A stretch of DNA of 64,000 bases, from NCBI RefSeq assembly GCF_900103665.1, contig NZ_FNGY01000003.1:124001-188000 (forward strand). Direction: 5' to 3'. A program made the translations under genes and the position numbers. This DNA is from Pedobacter steynii. Its GTDB lineage: Bacteria; Bacteroidota; Bacteroidia; Sphingobacteriales; Sphingobacteriaceae. Positions 1-8,457 of this stretch are shown in pieces (within the stretch, counting starts at the first letter, position 1; every line of letters starts with the position of its first letter). The notes beneath the pieces were generated by a model that did no database searches, was not told where the DNA came from, and was given only the letters and a program-made list of their open reading frames with translations.

Positions 1-77
1 GCCAGGGATAAAGGCAGGATGACTTCTATGAAGAGGGTCTCCCTTTCTTCAAATTCCAATTGATCAGCAGCCATCAT
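1..77 (-). CDS. priA: Probable primosomal protein N' (PriA), N-terminal fragment cut by the window edge
   Basis: The first 25 codons of a minus-strand gene run off the left edge. The peptide begins MMAADQLEFEERE and continues TLFIEVILPLSLA, like the opening strand of Bacteroidota PriA, the replication-restart helicase. The start is fused to the upstream gene: the stop of the DUF423 gene and this ATG share bases (TAATG), so the two are probably translationally coupled. A second ATG follows directly. Only the N-terminus is visible, with no helicase motif, so the name is an inference from a short stretch. Confidence 0.5.
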   Translation of the reverse strand, partial: MMAADQLEFEERETLFIEVILPLSL

Positions 78-466
78 TACTTATTTTTTGAAGCTGCAAG
101 AAATAAACTCAGCCATCCGAGGATGAACAACAATCCACCTATCGGGGTTACAGGGCCGATAAAGCGCGTAAAACCAATCTGGGTAATCTCTCTTGTTGCC
201 AGCAGATAAAGGGATCCTGAAAACAGGATAATTCCAAAAGTAAAAAAAACATATGCCAGCTTAATCAGTTTCGGCTGATTCAGACTGAGCTGCGAAAGGA
301 ACAATAAAGCGAAAGTATGGTAAAACTGGTATTCCACTCCTTTGCTCCAGATAACTAAAGCTTCCGGGCTGACCTGGCTCTTTAAACCATGGGCACCAAA
401 GGCACCCAATACAACAGCGGTCAGTCCAAATAGAGATGCGGTTAAAATAATACGTCTGTTCATCAT
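77..466 (-). CDS. DUF423 (YgdD-type) small inner-membrane protein
   Basis: This 129-aa protein is almost entirely hydrophobic, with about four membrane segments (roughly residues 5-25, 45-62, 68-88 and 102-122). The N-terminal LGAFGAHGLK stretch and the loop VEYQFYHTFALL are the recognisable DUF423/YgdD signatures. The length is normal for the family. Function is unknown; family members are inner-membrane proteins with no assigned substrate. Its stop codon overlaps the start of the putative priA gene downstream. The double Met at the start leaves a one-codon ambiguity. Confidence 0.85.
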   Translation of the reverse strand: MMNRRIILTASLFGLTAVVLGAFGAHGLKSQVSPEALVIWSKGVEYQFYHTFALLFLSQLSLNQPKLIKLAYVFFTFGIILFSGSLYLLATREITQIGFTRFIGPVTPIGGLLFILGWLSLFLAASKNK

Positions 467-633
467 AAAATCGGCTTTTTTAATCCTCCAAATTTAAGAA
501 ACTTGGTTGCATTTTCTTAGTAATCCCAACTTATTAAATTAAATTTGTAGGAGCAACAATAAAACCTGCGCTGGCTTATCGCTTGCAAATTTAGGATTGG
601 CTAAGTTTCACAACGGCAAAAAAAATATCTGAT

Positions 634-2196
634 TTGAAAAAGATCCTCGTTAGCATCATCGTACTCCTGACAGCCATTGTTACCATGGCTTATTTATATT
701 TCTCAAAACTGAACAAGCAACATGCCCCCTCCGACCTCAGTCTGTACGCTGCTGTAAACCAATCGGGCTTTGTGTTTTCTTTTGAGAATGACAAAAGTAT
801 TCTTGATATTTTCAAAGGACAAAACAACTTTGAGGAAATCATTGGAGAAGATAAAGCGAAACAGATGCAATCGTTAAAAACCTTTCTCCTATCCTCTCCA
901 GGCATCAACAAGCTCATCCATAAACAAACGGTATACCTTAGTTTCCTGGCCGGAACAGGAAAAGAGATCAATTACCTCTTGAGTACGCAAAGTGGAACGG
1001 AAGTTAGCAAAAGACAATTATTCCAATCCATGAAATCCGGAAACATTCTGCTCGACAGTACCGGCAATACGACTAAAATCACCTTACCGGACAGCAGCAT
1101 CTTTTATTTAGGAGTTAAAGACCATTTAATCCTGCTTTCCAATACTCCGCAGCCGGTCAAAGAAATACTATCGAAAACCTTTGATAAAAAAGACGACAAT
1201 TTTGTGGCCTATATTAAGTCGGGCAGCAGGTTTTCCAAAAATAGCCTCGCCCAGCTTTACCTGAACTTTAACCGCATTCCGGCAATACTAAAAGCTGTAG
1301 TACCCGGAAAACTAACTGGAGAAGCCGCTGTTCTTGACCATCAGGACGCATTTGCATCATTCAGCTATAATTTCAGTAAGGAAAGGGTTTTATTTACAGG
1401 CACAACGCATTTAAACGATCCACATAGCTATTACCAGCTGTTCTCAGAAACTCCTCCACAGAAGATTACCATCAACACCATCCTTCCGGAACAAACGGCC
1501 AACTACAGCATCTATGCGGTAGATAGCTATGCCAACTGGAGAAAAAAACTGGAACCCTGGTTTGCCTACCGTAAGGAAGACAAAAAAAGGGCAAAACTCA
1601 TTGAAGACATCAACCTGAAATACCATTTAAATCTGGAAGCACTTTTTCCAAAGTATTTCAAAAACCAATTCTTAAATTTTCAATTGGGCAGCCGCGAAAA
1701 ACTGGCGGCAATAGACCTTACAAATGGCGACAAGCTCAATCAGTTGCTACTTGATTTAAGTGACAACTATTCGGACGAGATCAAGCAATTTAAAGAAGCT
1801 GATCTTTTATACACGTATTTTGGGATGCCATTTAAGGCTTATAAGAAACCCTATTATGTCATTATAGATAATTATCTGGTTTTTTCTAACTACGCCGCTC
1901 CTATACAGACCTTTCTAGATGATTACAGGAGTAATAAATTATTGGTCAATACCCACGCTTATACCAACGTAAACAATCAACTGCCCAACAATTCAAACCT
2001 CAATTTCTACGTGGACCATCGGAATTCTGCCGATCTTCTGACTAAAAATATTTACCTTCCTTACCTGAAACACCTTCAATCAGAAAAAGGACTAAAAGAA
2101 TATGAAGCTTTCGTTTACCAGTTAAGTGGAGACAATGGAACTTTCCAAAGCAATATTCTGTTGAGCAAGCCATTGGTTATTGAAAAAGAATTTTAG
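634..2196 (+). CDS. Signal-anchored envelope protein of unknown function, 520 aa
   Basis: The start is TTG; no ATG lies near it in frame, and the MKK-type signal anchor begins exactly here. Residues 1-23 form one hydrophobic helix, and the rest is soluble and presumably periplasmic. The body has no recognised catalytic motif. It resembles the long uncharacterised Bacteroidota proteins sometimes placed near DUF3352, but I cannot assign it firmly. The next gene starts 56 bases downstream on the same strand and encodes an outer-membrane protein, so the two may act together in the envelope. Confidence 0.6.
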   Translation: MKKILVSIIVLLTAIVTMAYLYFSKLNKQHAPSDLSLYAAVNQSGFVFSFENDKSILDIFKGQNNFEEIIGEDKAKQMQSLKTFLLSSPGINKLIHKQTVYLSFLAGTGKEINYLLSTQSGTEVSKRQLFQSMKSGNILLDSTGNTTKITLPDSSIFYLGVKDHLILLSNTPQPVKEILSKTFDKKDDNFVAYIKSGSRFSKNSLAQLYLNFNRIPAILKAVVPGKLTGEAAVLDHQDAFASFSYNFSKERVLFTGTTHLNDPHSYYQLFSETPPQKITINTILPEQTANYSIYAVDSYANWRKKLEPWFAYRKEDKKRAKLIEDINLKYHLNLEALFPKYFKNQFLNFQLGSREKLAAIDLTNGDKLNQLLLDLSDNYSDEIKQFKEADLLYTYFGMPFKAYKKPYYVIIDNYLVFSNYAAPIQTFLDDYRSNKLLVNTHAYTNVNNQLPNNSNLNFYVDHRNSADLLTKNIYLPYLKHLQSEKGLKEYEAFVYQLSGDNGTFQSNILLSKPLVIEKEF

Positions 2197-2252
2197 AATC
2201 TTCACCATAAATCATTAATAATCATCAAGTTTGTTAAGCAATATTTTAAAAC

Positions 2253-3653
2253 ATGTTAAAAAGGGGAATAATTATCTGCATCTCACTCCTGTCCGCTCAT
2301 TGCTTAAAAGCACAGCAGTATGGATTATTTAATACAAAAACGCTTTTTGACGGGTTCGAAAACCCTGCCCAAAAGACCTTTACACTGGATTCTTCCAGAA
2401 AATTCGCTTCTAACTTCCTCCTCCCTTATTTTGGGGTAAATGCCGCGAGTAAGGGCAATTCCGATTTCATCAGAAAGGCAATAAATGAGAACAAAACCGA
2501 CAATAGCCTTTTACCTATGGGCCAAAAAGGAAACAATACCGTTGCCCAAAATACAAATGTCTATTTGTTCAATCTAAAGATTTTCAATTCTTACAAATAC
2601 CAGAAAGAACTCGGCTTCTCCTGGCAACTCCGGACGGACGCTCACCTGAATTATACGAATGAAACCCTGGATTTACTCAATAATTACAGGAGCCTGATCG
2701 CACAACCACCGGCCTCAAGTGCATTTGACAATGATGGTTATGTCCAATCCTATCATCAGTTCAGCGTCAGTTACCGGGAAAATTACACGAAGAAATTAGC
2801 TTTTGGTGTCAAGCTCAGTATTTTAAGTGGAACCACATACAACAAACTGGACATCACAGACTCGGAACTAAAGGATATAGCCGGTGTAACGAATATTGCG
2901 TTCAATGGAAGTTATCGGGGTACTTTTACCAAAGGAAAGGAAATCTCCTACAACACTTTTATGCCCAGCTTTAGAAATCCAGGTGCTTCAATCAGTCTCG
3001 GAACTTCCTACAATGCTAAAAGTGGGGTATTTATCATGGCCAATTTAAAAGATCTTGGTTTCATACGCTGGAACAGCAAATCTTATTCAAAGGACATCAA
3101 TGCATTAATTCCACTTACAGGTTCAGAGACCAATAAGGAGATGAAAAATCGCATTGCTGATGCCATCACACTTACACCAGACACCAATAGTTTTTATTCC
3201 TTAACCAATGCAAAAGCTGATTTTATGCTCTCCAAAAGCTTTGGTTTCTATACCCCTGGAATAATTGTATCCAAGAACCTTTTTTATCAGGGCGGAGATG
3301 CAGCATTCGTCAACAAATTCAAATATGAAAACTTTTCTGTAACCGCTGTTCCTACTTATAATTTCAATAATCTATTCTTCATGGGGCTCCAGGGAATGTA
3401 CCAAACGCCTAATTTTGAAGTATTCCTTGGCTCCGATGACTTGTTCAAAACTGTAAGTCAGGCTCAAGGGTATTTTAATAAAGATGCCACAACAGGAAAA
3501 GGTTATAATGGCGCAGCCGTTTACTTCGGACTGGCAATAAAGGTAGGAAACTTCGTGGAACATCCACTAAACAGCAGTACTATGCCAGGTCTGGGAGATG
3601 AACCAACCAGCCTGTTCAAAAAGTTTTTCAGTATTTTCTCTAAGAAAAGATAG
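2253..3653 (+). CDS. DUF5723-like outer-membrane beta-barrel protein
   Basis: A 466-aa protein with a cleavable signal peptide (residues 1-20, ending CLKAQ). The mature part is rich in alternating polar/aromatic strands, and residues 240-260 carry the pattern seen in PorV-like barrels and the Bacteroidota DUF5723 family. It probably sits in the outer membrane. The short basic tail FSIFSKKR is typical of this group. It is likely cotranscribed with the signal-anchored protein before it. The exact role is unknown; DUF5723 is assigned from overall pattern, not a diagnostic motif. Confidence 0.55.
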   Translation: MLKRGIIICISLLSAHCLKAQQYGLFNTKTLFDGFENPAQKTFTLDSSRKFASNFLLPYFGVNAASKGNSDFIRKAINENKTDNSLLPMGQKGNNTVAQNTNVYLFNLKIFNSYKYQKELGFSWQLRTDAHLNYTNETLDLLNNYRSLIAQPPASSAFDNDGYVQSYHQFSVSYRENYTKKLAFGVKLSILSGTTYNKLDITDSELKDIAGVTNIAFNGSYRGTFTKGKEISYNTFMPSFRNPGASISLGTSYNAKSGVFIMANLKDLGFIRWNSKSYSKDINALIPLTGSETNKEMKNRIADAITLTPDTNSFYSLTNAKADFMLSKSFGFYTPGIIVSKNLFYQGGDAAFVNKFKYENFSVTAVPTYNFNNLFFMGLQGMYQTPNFEVFLGSDDLFKTVSQAQGYFNKDATTGKGYNGAAVYFGLAIKVGNFVEHPLNSSTMPGLGDEPTSLFKKFFSIFSKKR

Positions 3654-3695
3654 CGACGTTATTAATCCCATAGTCTTTTCAGGATCAGACCGAAT

Positions 3696-3989
3696 TTAAA
3701 TTATTTTTCGGCTATCATTTTCCACTATCTCATTTAAAAATCCGTATCCAATAATTTTTCCTGGATGACCGAAAAAGAATTTTTCCTCAAGATGTCTAGC
3801 CCCAATAAATTTATCTGGATCTAGTATTTCAATTTTTACAATAAAAAAATCATTATTTTCTCGTACTTCTATAAATCGGGAGGGCATTAGGTAGCTTTCA
3901 TTCGTCTCCGGCCAAATCGACACTCTAAGGGTATTATTGATCCTAATTCCTTCGAGCATTTTGAAAAACGTAAAAGACAATACTGACAT
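3696..3989 (-). CDS. Small AT-rich orphan protein, 97 aa, faint EF-Tu domain III resemblance
   Basis: Unrecognised protein with no signal peptide. The C-terminal half reads VKIEILDP, then EKFFFG, then KIIGYGFLNEIVE. This has the order and spacing of the last beta-barrel domain of EF-Tu-type GTPases (a V.I.L..P strand, then F.I..G, then GxGxVxxI). No GTPase domain is present, so at most this is a free-standing barrel. The start lies just after an A6 run that may be a frameshift site, so the real protein may be longer at its N-terminus. Confidence 0.45.
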   Translation of the reverse strand: MSVLSFTFFKMLEGIRINNTLRVSIWPETNESYLMPSRFIEVRENNDFFIVKIEILDPDKFIGARHLEEKFFFGHPGKIIGYGFLNEIVENDSRKII

Positions 3990-4096
3990 TTTTTCTTATT
4001 TAACGAAGTATTACTTTTCTTCTTCCAGGGGAAGACGAATATACGCTTTAAATCTCTTCTCAATTGCTCAAATTCATTGACCAGATCACTTACCAT
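3887..4096 (-). other. Short open frame overlapping the 97-aa gene; possible displaced 5' part
   Basis: From the ATG at 4096 the frame reads MVSDLVNEFEQLRRDL and KRIFVFPWKKK, a plausible amphipathic N-terminus. It then enters the 97-aa gene in the wrong frame. At the A6 run (3989-3994) one extra A would join this frame to the 97-aa protein and give about 133 residues. The ATG overlaps the stop of the broken frame upstream (ATGGTAAGTGA). Either this is a frameshifted gene or the 5' half is not translated; the sequence alone does not decide. Confidence 0.3.
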
Positions 4097-4266
4097 CTCT
4101 ATTAAACCACATCACAAACCCTTCTACCTCTATTTCTGCTTCCACGTTTAAAGATTTAACAATTTTTCGAAAAGCAAAATCAATAACTTCATCTATACGA
4201 TCACAATCGGGCTCAAAAATTACAACCCACTTCTTCTGGTATTAAAATCTCAAAGCATATCTCCAT
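4086..4266 (-). pseudogene. Short frameshifted reading frame
   Basis: An ATG at 4266 opens MEICFEILIP and stops after seven more codons. Shifting one base near the AGAAGAAG run (about 4230-4240) gives an uninterrupted continuation KKWVVIFEPDCDR, then IDEVIDFAFRKIVKSL, ending FNRDGK at the stop 4086-4088. The composition of the shifted part looks like real protein. The total is 181 bases, one more than a multiple of three, as expected for a single-base insertion. The product family is not recognised. Confidence 0.35.
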
Positions 4267-4273
4267 AATGTCA

Positions 4274-4678
4274 CTAATCTACATTCTGTGAGGTTGCTAT
4301 GATCTCATCATATTCCAAATTCATATTCTGAATCCGATCTTCTGATAGCCATCTCGACTTTCCAACTCTATAGCTCCCAGCCACAATATAATATTGATTA
4401 TTTTCAGATGTGATTTCAAATATTTTATAGCCTAGTTTATTTCTATAGTGCCGTAATTTTTTCGGAATAGAATTTTCAATTTGATGAATAATAACTCCTG
4501 GTAAAATGGATGGAATATCCAAATAAGCAACCGCAGAAAATTCTATATCAATATTAAATTTTTCAGATTCGCTGAATATCACTCGATCTGGATATTTCAA
4601 TGGGCTTCTCAAGATCAAAAAACTATGACTCACTGTATAAGCCCAAGTCTTAAATGTTCTATTTAATAATTCATTCAT
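4274..4678 (-). CDS. Small orphan protein, 134 aa, immunity-like
   Basis: Unrecognised cytoplasmic-type protein without signal or membrane segment. It is rich in aromatic and charged residues and ends GKSRWLSEDRIQNMNLEYD, a style common in small bacterial immunity proteins. It belongs to a run of AT-rich minus-strand genes separated by 100-200 bases of AT-rich spacer. No toxin gene is adjacent. The ATG is supported by the downstream reading frame and by a stop just upstream. Assignment to immunity is from context and style only. Confidence 0.5.
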   Translation of the reverse strand: MNELLNRTFKTWAYTVSHSFLILRSPLKYPDRVIFSESEKFNIDIEFSAVAYLDIPSILPGVIIHQIENSIPKKLRHYRNKLGYKIFEITSENNQYYIVAGSYRVGKSRWLSEDRIQNMNLEYDEIIATSQNVD

Positions 4679-4809
4679 TTCATTTATTTAAATGGATTTC
4701 CAACCTTTGAAAAGCTCTTCTGCAACTAGAATCTATAAAATTCTTTAAATTTTCCTAATACTATTATTTAATTACGCTATTCACTCATTTGGATTGGGCT
4801 TTTATCATC

Positions 4810-5205
4810 CTAACCCACTTTTATTTTGAGAGAATTGGAGACTTCATTTACCTCAATTTCTTGACATATGAAATTAACACTATCATTTTCATAATCTTCA
4901 ATTTGAAAATTGAATCTCTCTAAACCGTCATCAGAAATATCCAAAATATCGAATCCCGAAATTTGATGCAAACCTATGCCATTAATATCAAGTTTCAAAT
5001 TAGCCACATTTTTAAATGTTATTGATATCTCAAAAAAATCTTTCGACATATCTGGCCATTCGACAACACAATTTCTTACTTGACAATAAAAGATGATCAC
5101 CAAATTATTGATTGACCATTCAACAGCTTTTATAAACGCCATATCTGAAGGCTTCCAAGCGCTATAGATATCTTTTATTTTTTCTATACTTTTAATTGCT
5201 TTCAT
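4810..5205 (-). CDS. Small orphan protein, 131 aa, possibly Imm50-like
   Basis: No signal peptide or membrane helix. Predicted mixed alpha/beta: a helical N-terminus (KAIKSIEKIKDIYSAWKP), then strands. The segment HQISGFDILDISDDGLERF, followed shortly by QIEDYENDSVNFIC, recalls the Imm50 immunity family, but I cannot confirm this without a profile search. It sits in the AT-rich small-gene array with no partner toxin nearby. About 200 bases of AT-rich DNA upstream (5206-5406) hold no convincing gene. Confidence 0.5.
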   Translation of the reverse strand: MKAIKSIEKIKDIYSAWKPSDMAFIKAVEWSINNLVIIFYCQVRNCVVEWPDMSKDFFEISITFKNVANLKLDINGIGLHQISGFDILDISDDGLERFNFQIEDYENDSVNFICQEIEVNEVSNSLKIKVG

Positions 5206-5406
5206 CTTAAAAATTATTTTTTTTTAAAGCTAAACACAAATTCTTTTCCCAAAAGCAGACATGGGTTCAAATCAATGTAGATGTGGAATGCTATTTTCCA
5301 ACAGTCGCATAATTTTAAACAGTCCATTCCAGTTGCCCCCACTATGACTTGTTTGGGCGTATTGATTCCCTATTTATTCTTAATACTGTTCGGAATGCTA
5401 CATTTC

Positions 5407-6051
5407 TTAACGGCCTTCGTTAGCTATTATTTCTACTAACTTGTTTCGATCGATTGGCAAGATTTCCAATGGATCGTGTGTTATTCTATAAACAATATTG
5501 TTTTCGTCAATACCTATAAAATCTCCATCTTCCAACTCTTTCAAATGGTAATAATCTTTATTCTCTATAGCAGTGGCATAAATATCACCGTCATTTATAA
5601 ATTTTCGCTCTTTCTCCGTTAAGTATGAAGTAATTTTCGAATTACCACCCGCCCCAATAAAAATCTTTTTAATAGAATTGGTATCTATCCCCAAATTGTC
5701 AATTTTATACTTTGAAACCTCACTGTCAACAGAATAACCATTTATCATTCCAAAAGCAACATACACTGATACCGACAATAATTCCCCTGAATAACCGTTC
5801 CTAACAGAAATATTCGAAAGTTTATAATTTTCATCAATAGGTTCATAAAACTTGTTATAAAAAGAGGAATTATAAGTAAATCCAACATAATTAGGAATAT
5901 CTCCCATTCCTACCATTACACCTTTTAACAGGCCTGACTCGACCTGGCGATATAATTTATTGCTACGTTCACTTGATAATTTCAAAAACACTGCCTTCAA
6001 AAAGTCTATCTCCCAAGGCTCAATTTTTGTTCTTTTAAAAAAGCTAAACAT
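5407..6051 (-). CDS. Orphan protein, 214 aa, unknown function
   Basis: I place the start at the ATG giving MFSFFKRTKIEPWEIDFL; an upstream in-frame ATG would add 14 residues (to 6093). The protein is soluble, with a helical N-terminal third (FLKAVFLKLSSERSNKLY) and a strand-rich middle. The C-terminus DGDFIGIDENNIVYRI recalls SMI1/KNR4-type or other immunity proteins in tone but not in a diagnostic motif. It is part of the AT-rich array. Function unknown. Confidence 0.55.
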   Translation of the reverse strand: MFSFFKRTKIEPWEIDFLKAVFLKLSSERSNKLYRQVESGLLKGVMVGMGDIPNYVGFTYNSSFYNKFYEPIDENYKLSNISVRNGYSGELLSVSVYVAFGMINGYSVDSEVSKYKIDNLGIDTNSIKKIFIGAGGNSKITSYLTEKERKFINDGDIYATAIENKDYYHLKELEDGDFIGIDENNIVYRITHDPLEILPIDRNKLVEIIANEGR

Positions 6052-6159
6052 CTTATTTATTCTAAAATTTTGTAAACCAGTTATATTTCCCAAACCAACA
6101 TCTGACTTGACACCACAATGAAGAAACTAACGTTACGGGATCAGTTGTAAAAACCAAAG

Positions 6160-6753
6160 CTAATGTAAACCTTTTATCAGGCGGTTTAACTTGCGTTCCA
6201 TGTCTTCCGCAGATCTTCGATAGTAAAATCCAATATCTCCCCCTAAGCCGGAAAAAATGACGTCAAAATCGGCGCCAGACCAAACGCATGTTTGATGAGA
6301 AAAAGCGCCGTTTATCTCGCTAGTTCCTTCGACTTCGGGAGTTCCATAAATACGATTAATTATATCTTTGATATGAGAAAAATCAAAGTCACGGAGTTTT
6401 ATGACTATTTGTCGAATTTCATATTCTTTTGTAAAGCCTATATATATATCACATGACGTGGATTCCATCTCTCTTACTATATATCTTCCAGCTATTAATT
6501 TCTTAAACGTGTAGCTATCTTCTTTGTCGGTACCCGCTGATGCTAATGAGTATTCCAGCATTCCTTCTAAATTCGAGGTGTCAATATCTTGCAAGTCCAA
6601 TTTATTTGTATCATTCAGTTTGCTTCCCAAAGGAAATAGACTCAGCCCTCTACTACATAACTCAATTGTTTGCGCATATGAAGCGCTTCCTATACACATA
6701 GTACCTATTATTAGGTATTTAATTAAATAACTCAATTTGGAATAATTTATCAA
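6160..6753 (-). CDS. Secreted orphan protein, 197 aa
   Basis: Residues 1-28 form a signal peptide (hydrophobic LIKYLIIGTMCIGSA, cleavage near SYA-Q), so the product is exported. This differs from its cytoplasmic-looking neighbours. The mature part has two widely spaced Cys (SCDIYIG and TCVWSG) that could form a disulfide. There is no known enzymatic motif. It is the first gene of the AT-rich minus-strand array; about 240 bases of non-coding DNA separate it from the DUF6266 pair. Confidence 0.55.
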   Translation of the reverse strand: MINYSKLSYLIKYLIIGTMCIGSASYAQTIELCSRGLSLFPLGSKLNDTNKLDLQDIDTSNLEGMLEYSLASAGTDKEDSYTFKKLIAGRYIVREMESTSCDIYIGFTKEYEIRQIVIKLRDFDFSHIKDIINRIYGTPEVEGTSEINGAFSHQTCVWSGADFDVIFSGLGGDIGFYYRRSAEDMERKLNRLIKGLH

Positions 6754-6995
6754 CCAACTAATAGTAATTTAATTTTCATATAAAAACACTCATTAAAGAT
6801 AAGTAGTTGAGTGGCAAAAAACAATATTCCTATTTTAAATGATTAACAAGGCAACTTATAGAAAATCATCATACGCATTGCCATCAACGGATTGAAGGAA
6901 ATACTGATGATTACGGCCTTTCCTTCAATCTATTGCACCACTGAAACGTTTCGTAAAATTGAACACGAAAAGCAGAAATTCTACTAAAACAATTC

Positions 6996-7634
6996 CTAAA
7001 TGACGGATCCTAAATACTGCGTATCAGAAGTAAACTTTCCATCTGCCGAAACAAAAAATATCCAGCAAAGCAACGCATCTCCCTTGTAAAATTCGGGCAT
7101 GGCTAACGTTGCTGACAAGTCACTTCTTCTTGTTTCCAGGAATTCCAGGAATTTCCTCTTCATCGGATTATAGCATATAATGTAAGCCAGATCGTCTGAT
7201 TTCGTCGTAACACTCCTCATTCTGGGCATTTGCCAGCTCACTTTCAATACCCCATCTTTTTCCAGTAAAAATTCTGGTTTTACAACCGGATCTATTGCTT
7301 TATGCAAGCTTAGCTTCACTTTAGCATAATCCAGCTCATATTTCGGATAAACGCCTGTTACTGCGTTTTCTAAATGATAAGCTAGTGCCACATTTATTGG
7401 AATCCGCTTCTTTCCTACAGCCCGGTAACCTACGGCTATAAAACCAGAACAATCGCCCAGAAAATCATTAACCAGCTTGAAGCGGCTTCGTTGATCCACC
7501 TGACTCAGGCTTGCTTGTTTATTCGTTTTTTCGGGGGAGTTTTTAACAACGTCTTTTCCCTTCCATTTCGTTGCAACGACATGTCCGACAGTGCCGTTGA
7601 AGGGACCAAATATCCCTGGTTTATAAGTGCCCAT
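6996..7634 (-). CDS. DUF6266 family protein (copy 1), 212 aa
   Basis: The N-terminus MGTYKPGIFGPFNGTVGHVV followed by WKGKDVVKNSP is the DUF6266 signature (Gly-rich lead, then W+G+.VVR.xP). The family is Bacteroidota-specific, mainly Pedobacter and relatives, usually in tandem copies and without known function. No signal peptide is apparent. It is a diverged paralogue of the gene immediately upstream (7661-8290), 26 bases away on the same strand. Both have a conserved F..V.V/I.F..E/A.K core and a C-terminus ending near YVG/YLG. Confidence 0.75.
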   Translation of the reverse strand: MGTYKPGIFGPFNGTVGHVVATKWKGKDVVKNSPEKTNKQASLSQVDQRSRFKLVNDFLGDCSGFIAVGYRAVGKKRIPINVALAYHLENAVTGVYPKYELDYAKVKLSLHKAIDPVVKPEFLLEKDGVLKVSWQMPRMRSVTTKSDDLAYIICYNPMKRKFLEFLETRRSDLSATLAMPEFYKGDALLCWIFFVSADGKFTSDTQYLGSVI

Positions 7635-7660
7635 ATTTTAATTTTTCAAATTAACCGCAA

Positions 7661-8290
7661 TTACCAAAATAGCTTCCCAACGTATACACTATTTGAAATA
7701 CGCTTTCTATCACTTGAGATAAATGAGATATAGAGTTCCATTAATGATTTTTTGTTTTCGATGAATAAAGGGAGCAGATCTTTACCAATAGACCTTGCGG
7801 CGCCGGCTGTAACGAATTTAGCCATATTCAGCTCAGGGAAGTAAGCCAACATCATCACCTGATCCGACCAATGACTTCCTTCCGGATCAGCCTCCCCATT
7901 CCAGCTAAATTCCACCCCTGTATCAACCAGCTTTATCTTAGCTCCTAAGGACATCGGCAGATCTCCCTTAGTTAATAAAGCCTTTTCGAAATCAATTTTG
8001 ATCTTCGGATAATTTCCCTTTGTGGCATTCCTCCAATTGTACACGAACGCAGGGTTTTGTGGATGTGCTTTAGTCAGTTTGGCCTCAATTTCGAATCCAA
8101 CCCTGATGAAAGCCATCACTGGATTTAGAAATTTAGAGGTAACCTTTGTCTTCTGCATCACCGTCAATTGCGATTTACTCCGCTTCTTGTTGTTTTCCCC
8201 TATGCCACGTGTGACCATTTTACCGTTCAGCTCATAGGAGACGGTATTTCCCAGCTTTCCACTCGGAAGCCTGTTTCTTGATGTTGCCAT
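7661..8290 (-). CDS. DUF6266 family protein (copy 2), 209 aa
   Basis: It begins MATSRNRLPSGKLGNTVSYE then NGKMVTRGIG, a variant of the DUF6266 N-terminal motif. It shares length and layout with the neighbour at 6996-7634, so the pair arose by old tandem duplication. No catalytic motif, signal or membrane segment is visible. The promoter region upstream runs into a 400-base non-coding stretch containing inverted repeats. Function unknown. Confidence 0.75.
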   Translation of the reverse strand: MATSRNRLPSGKLGNTVSYELNGKMVTRGIGENNKKRSKSQLTVMQKTKVTSKFLNPVMAFIRVGFEIEAKLTKAHPQNPAFVYNWRNATKGNYPKIKIDFEKALLTKGDLPMSLGAKIKLVDTGVEFSWNGEADPEGSHWSDQVMMLAYFPELNMAKFVTAGAARSIGKDLLPLFIENKKSLMELYISFISSDRKRISNSVYVGKLFW

Positions 8291-8370
8291 ATCTTTATAG
8301 TTTATATAATTAAAATTTTATAAACTAATATAACAACAACAACCTTAACTTGCTAATTCACAAGGCATAA

Positions 8371-8405
8371 TTGCCGGATTTTACCGGAGATTACCGGAAT
8401 TTGCC
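8371..8405. repeat. Short repeats with 10-bp period (TTRCCGGA)
   Basis: Three and a half decamers occur in a row: TTGCCGGATT, TTACCGGAGA, TTACCGGAAT, then TTGCC. The CCGGA core therefore recurs every 10 bases, on one face of the helix. It lies upstream of the DUF6266 pair inside the 404-base non-coding stretch 8291-8694. The rest of that stretch holds the nested inverted repeat and no gene. Confidence 0.55.
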
Positions 8406-8457
8406 ACCAAATTGACTGGAAAATCTCTGGTAAATCAGCATCCGTTAAATTCTTTAT

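Noticed and set aside
5206..5406. Short minus-strand frame ending LLLGKEFVFSFKKK
   Set aside because: Only about 30 codons with no start context or homologue; probably spacer.
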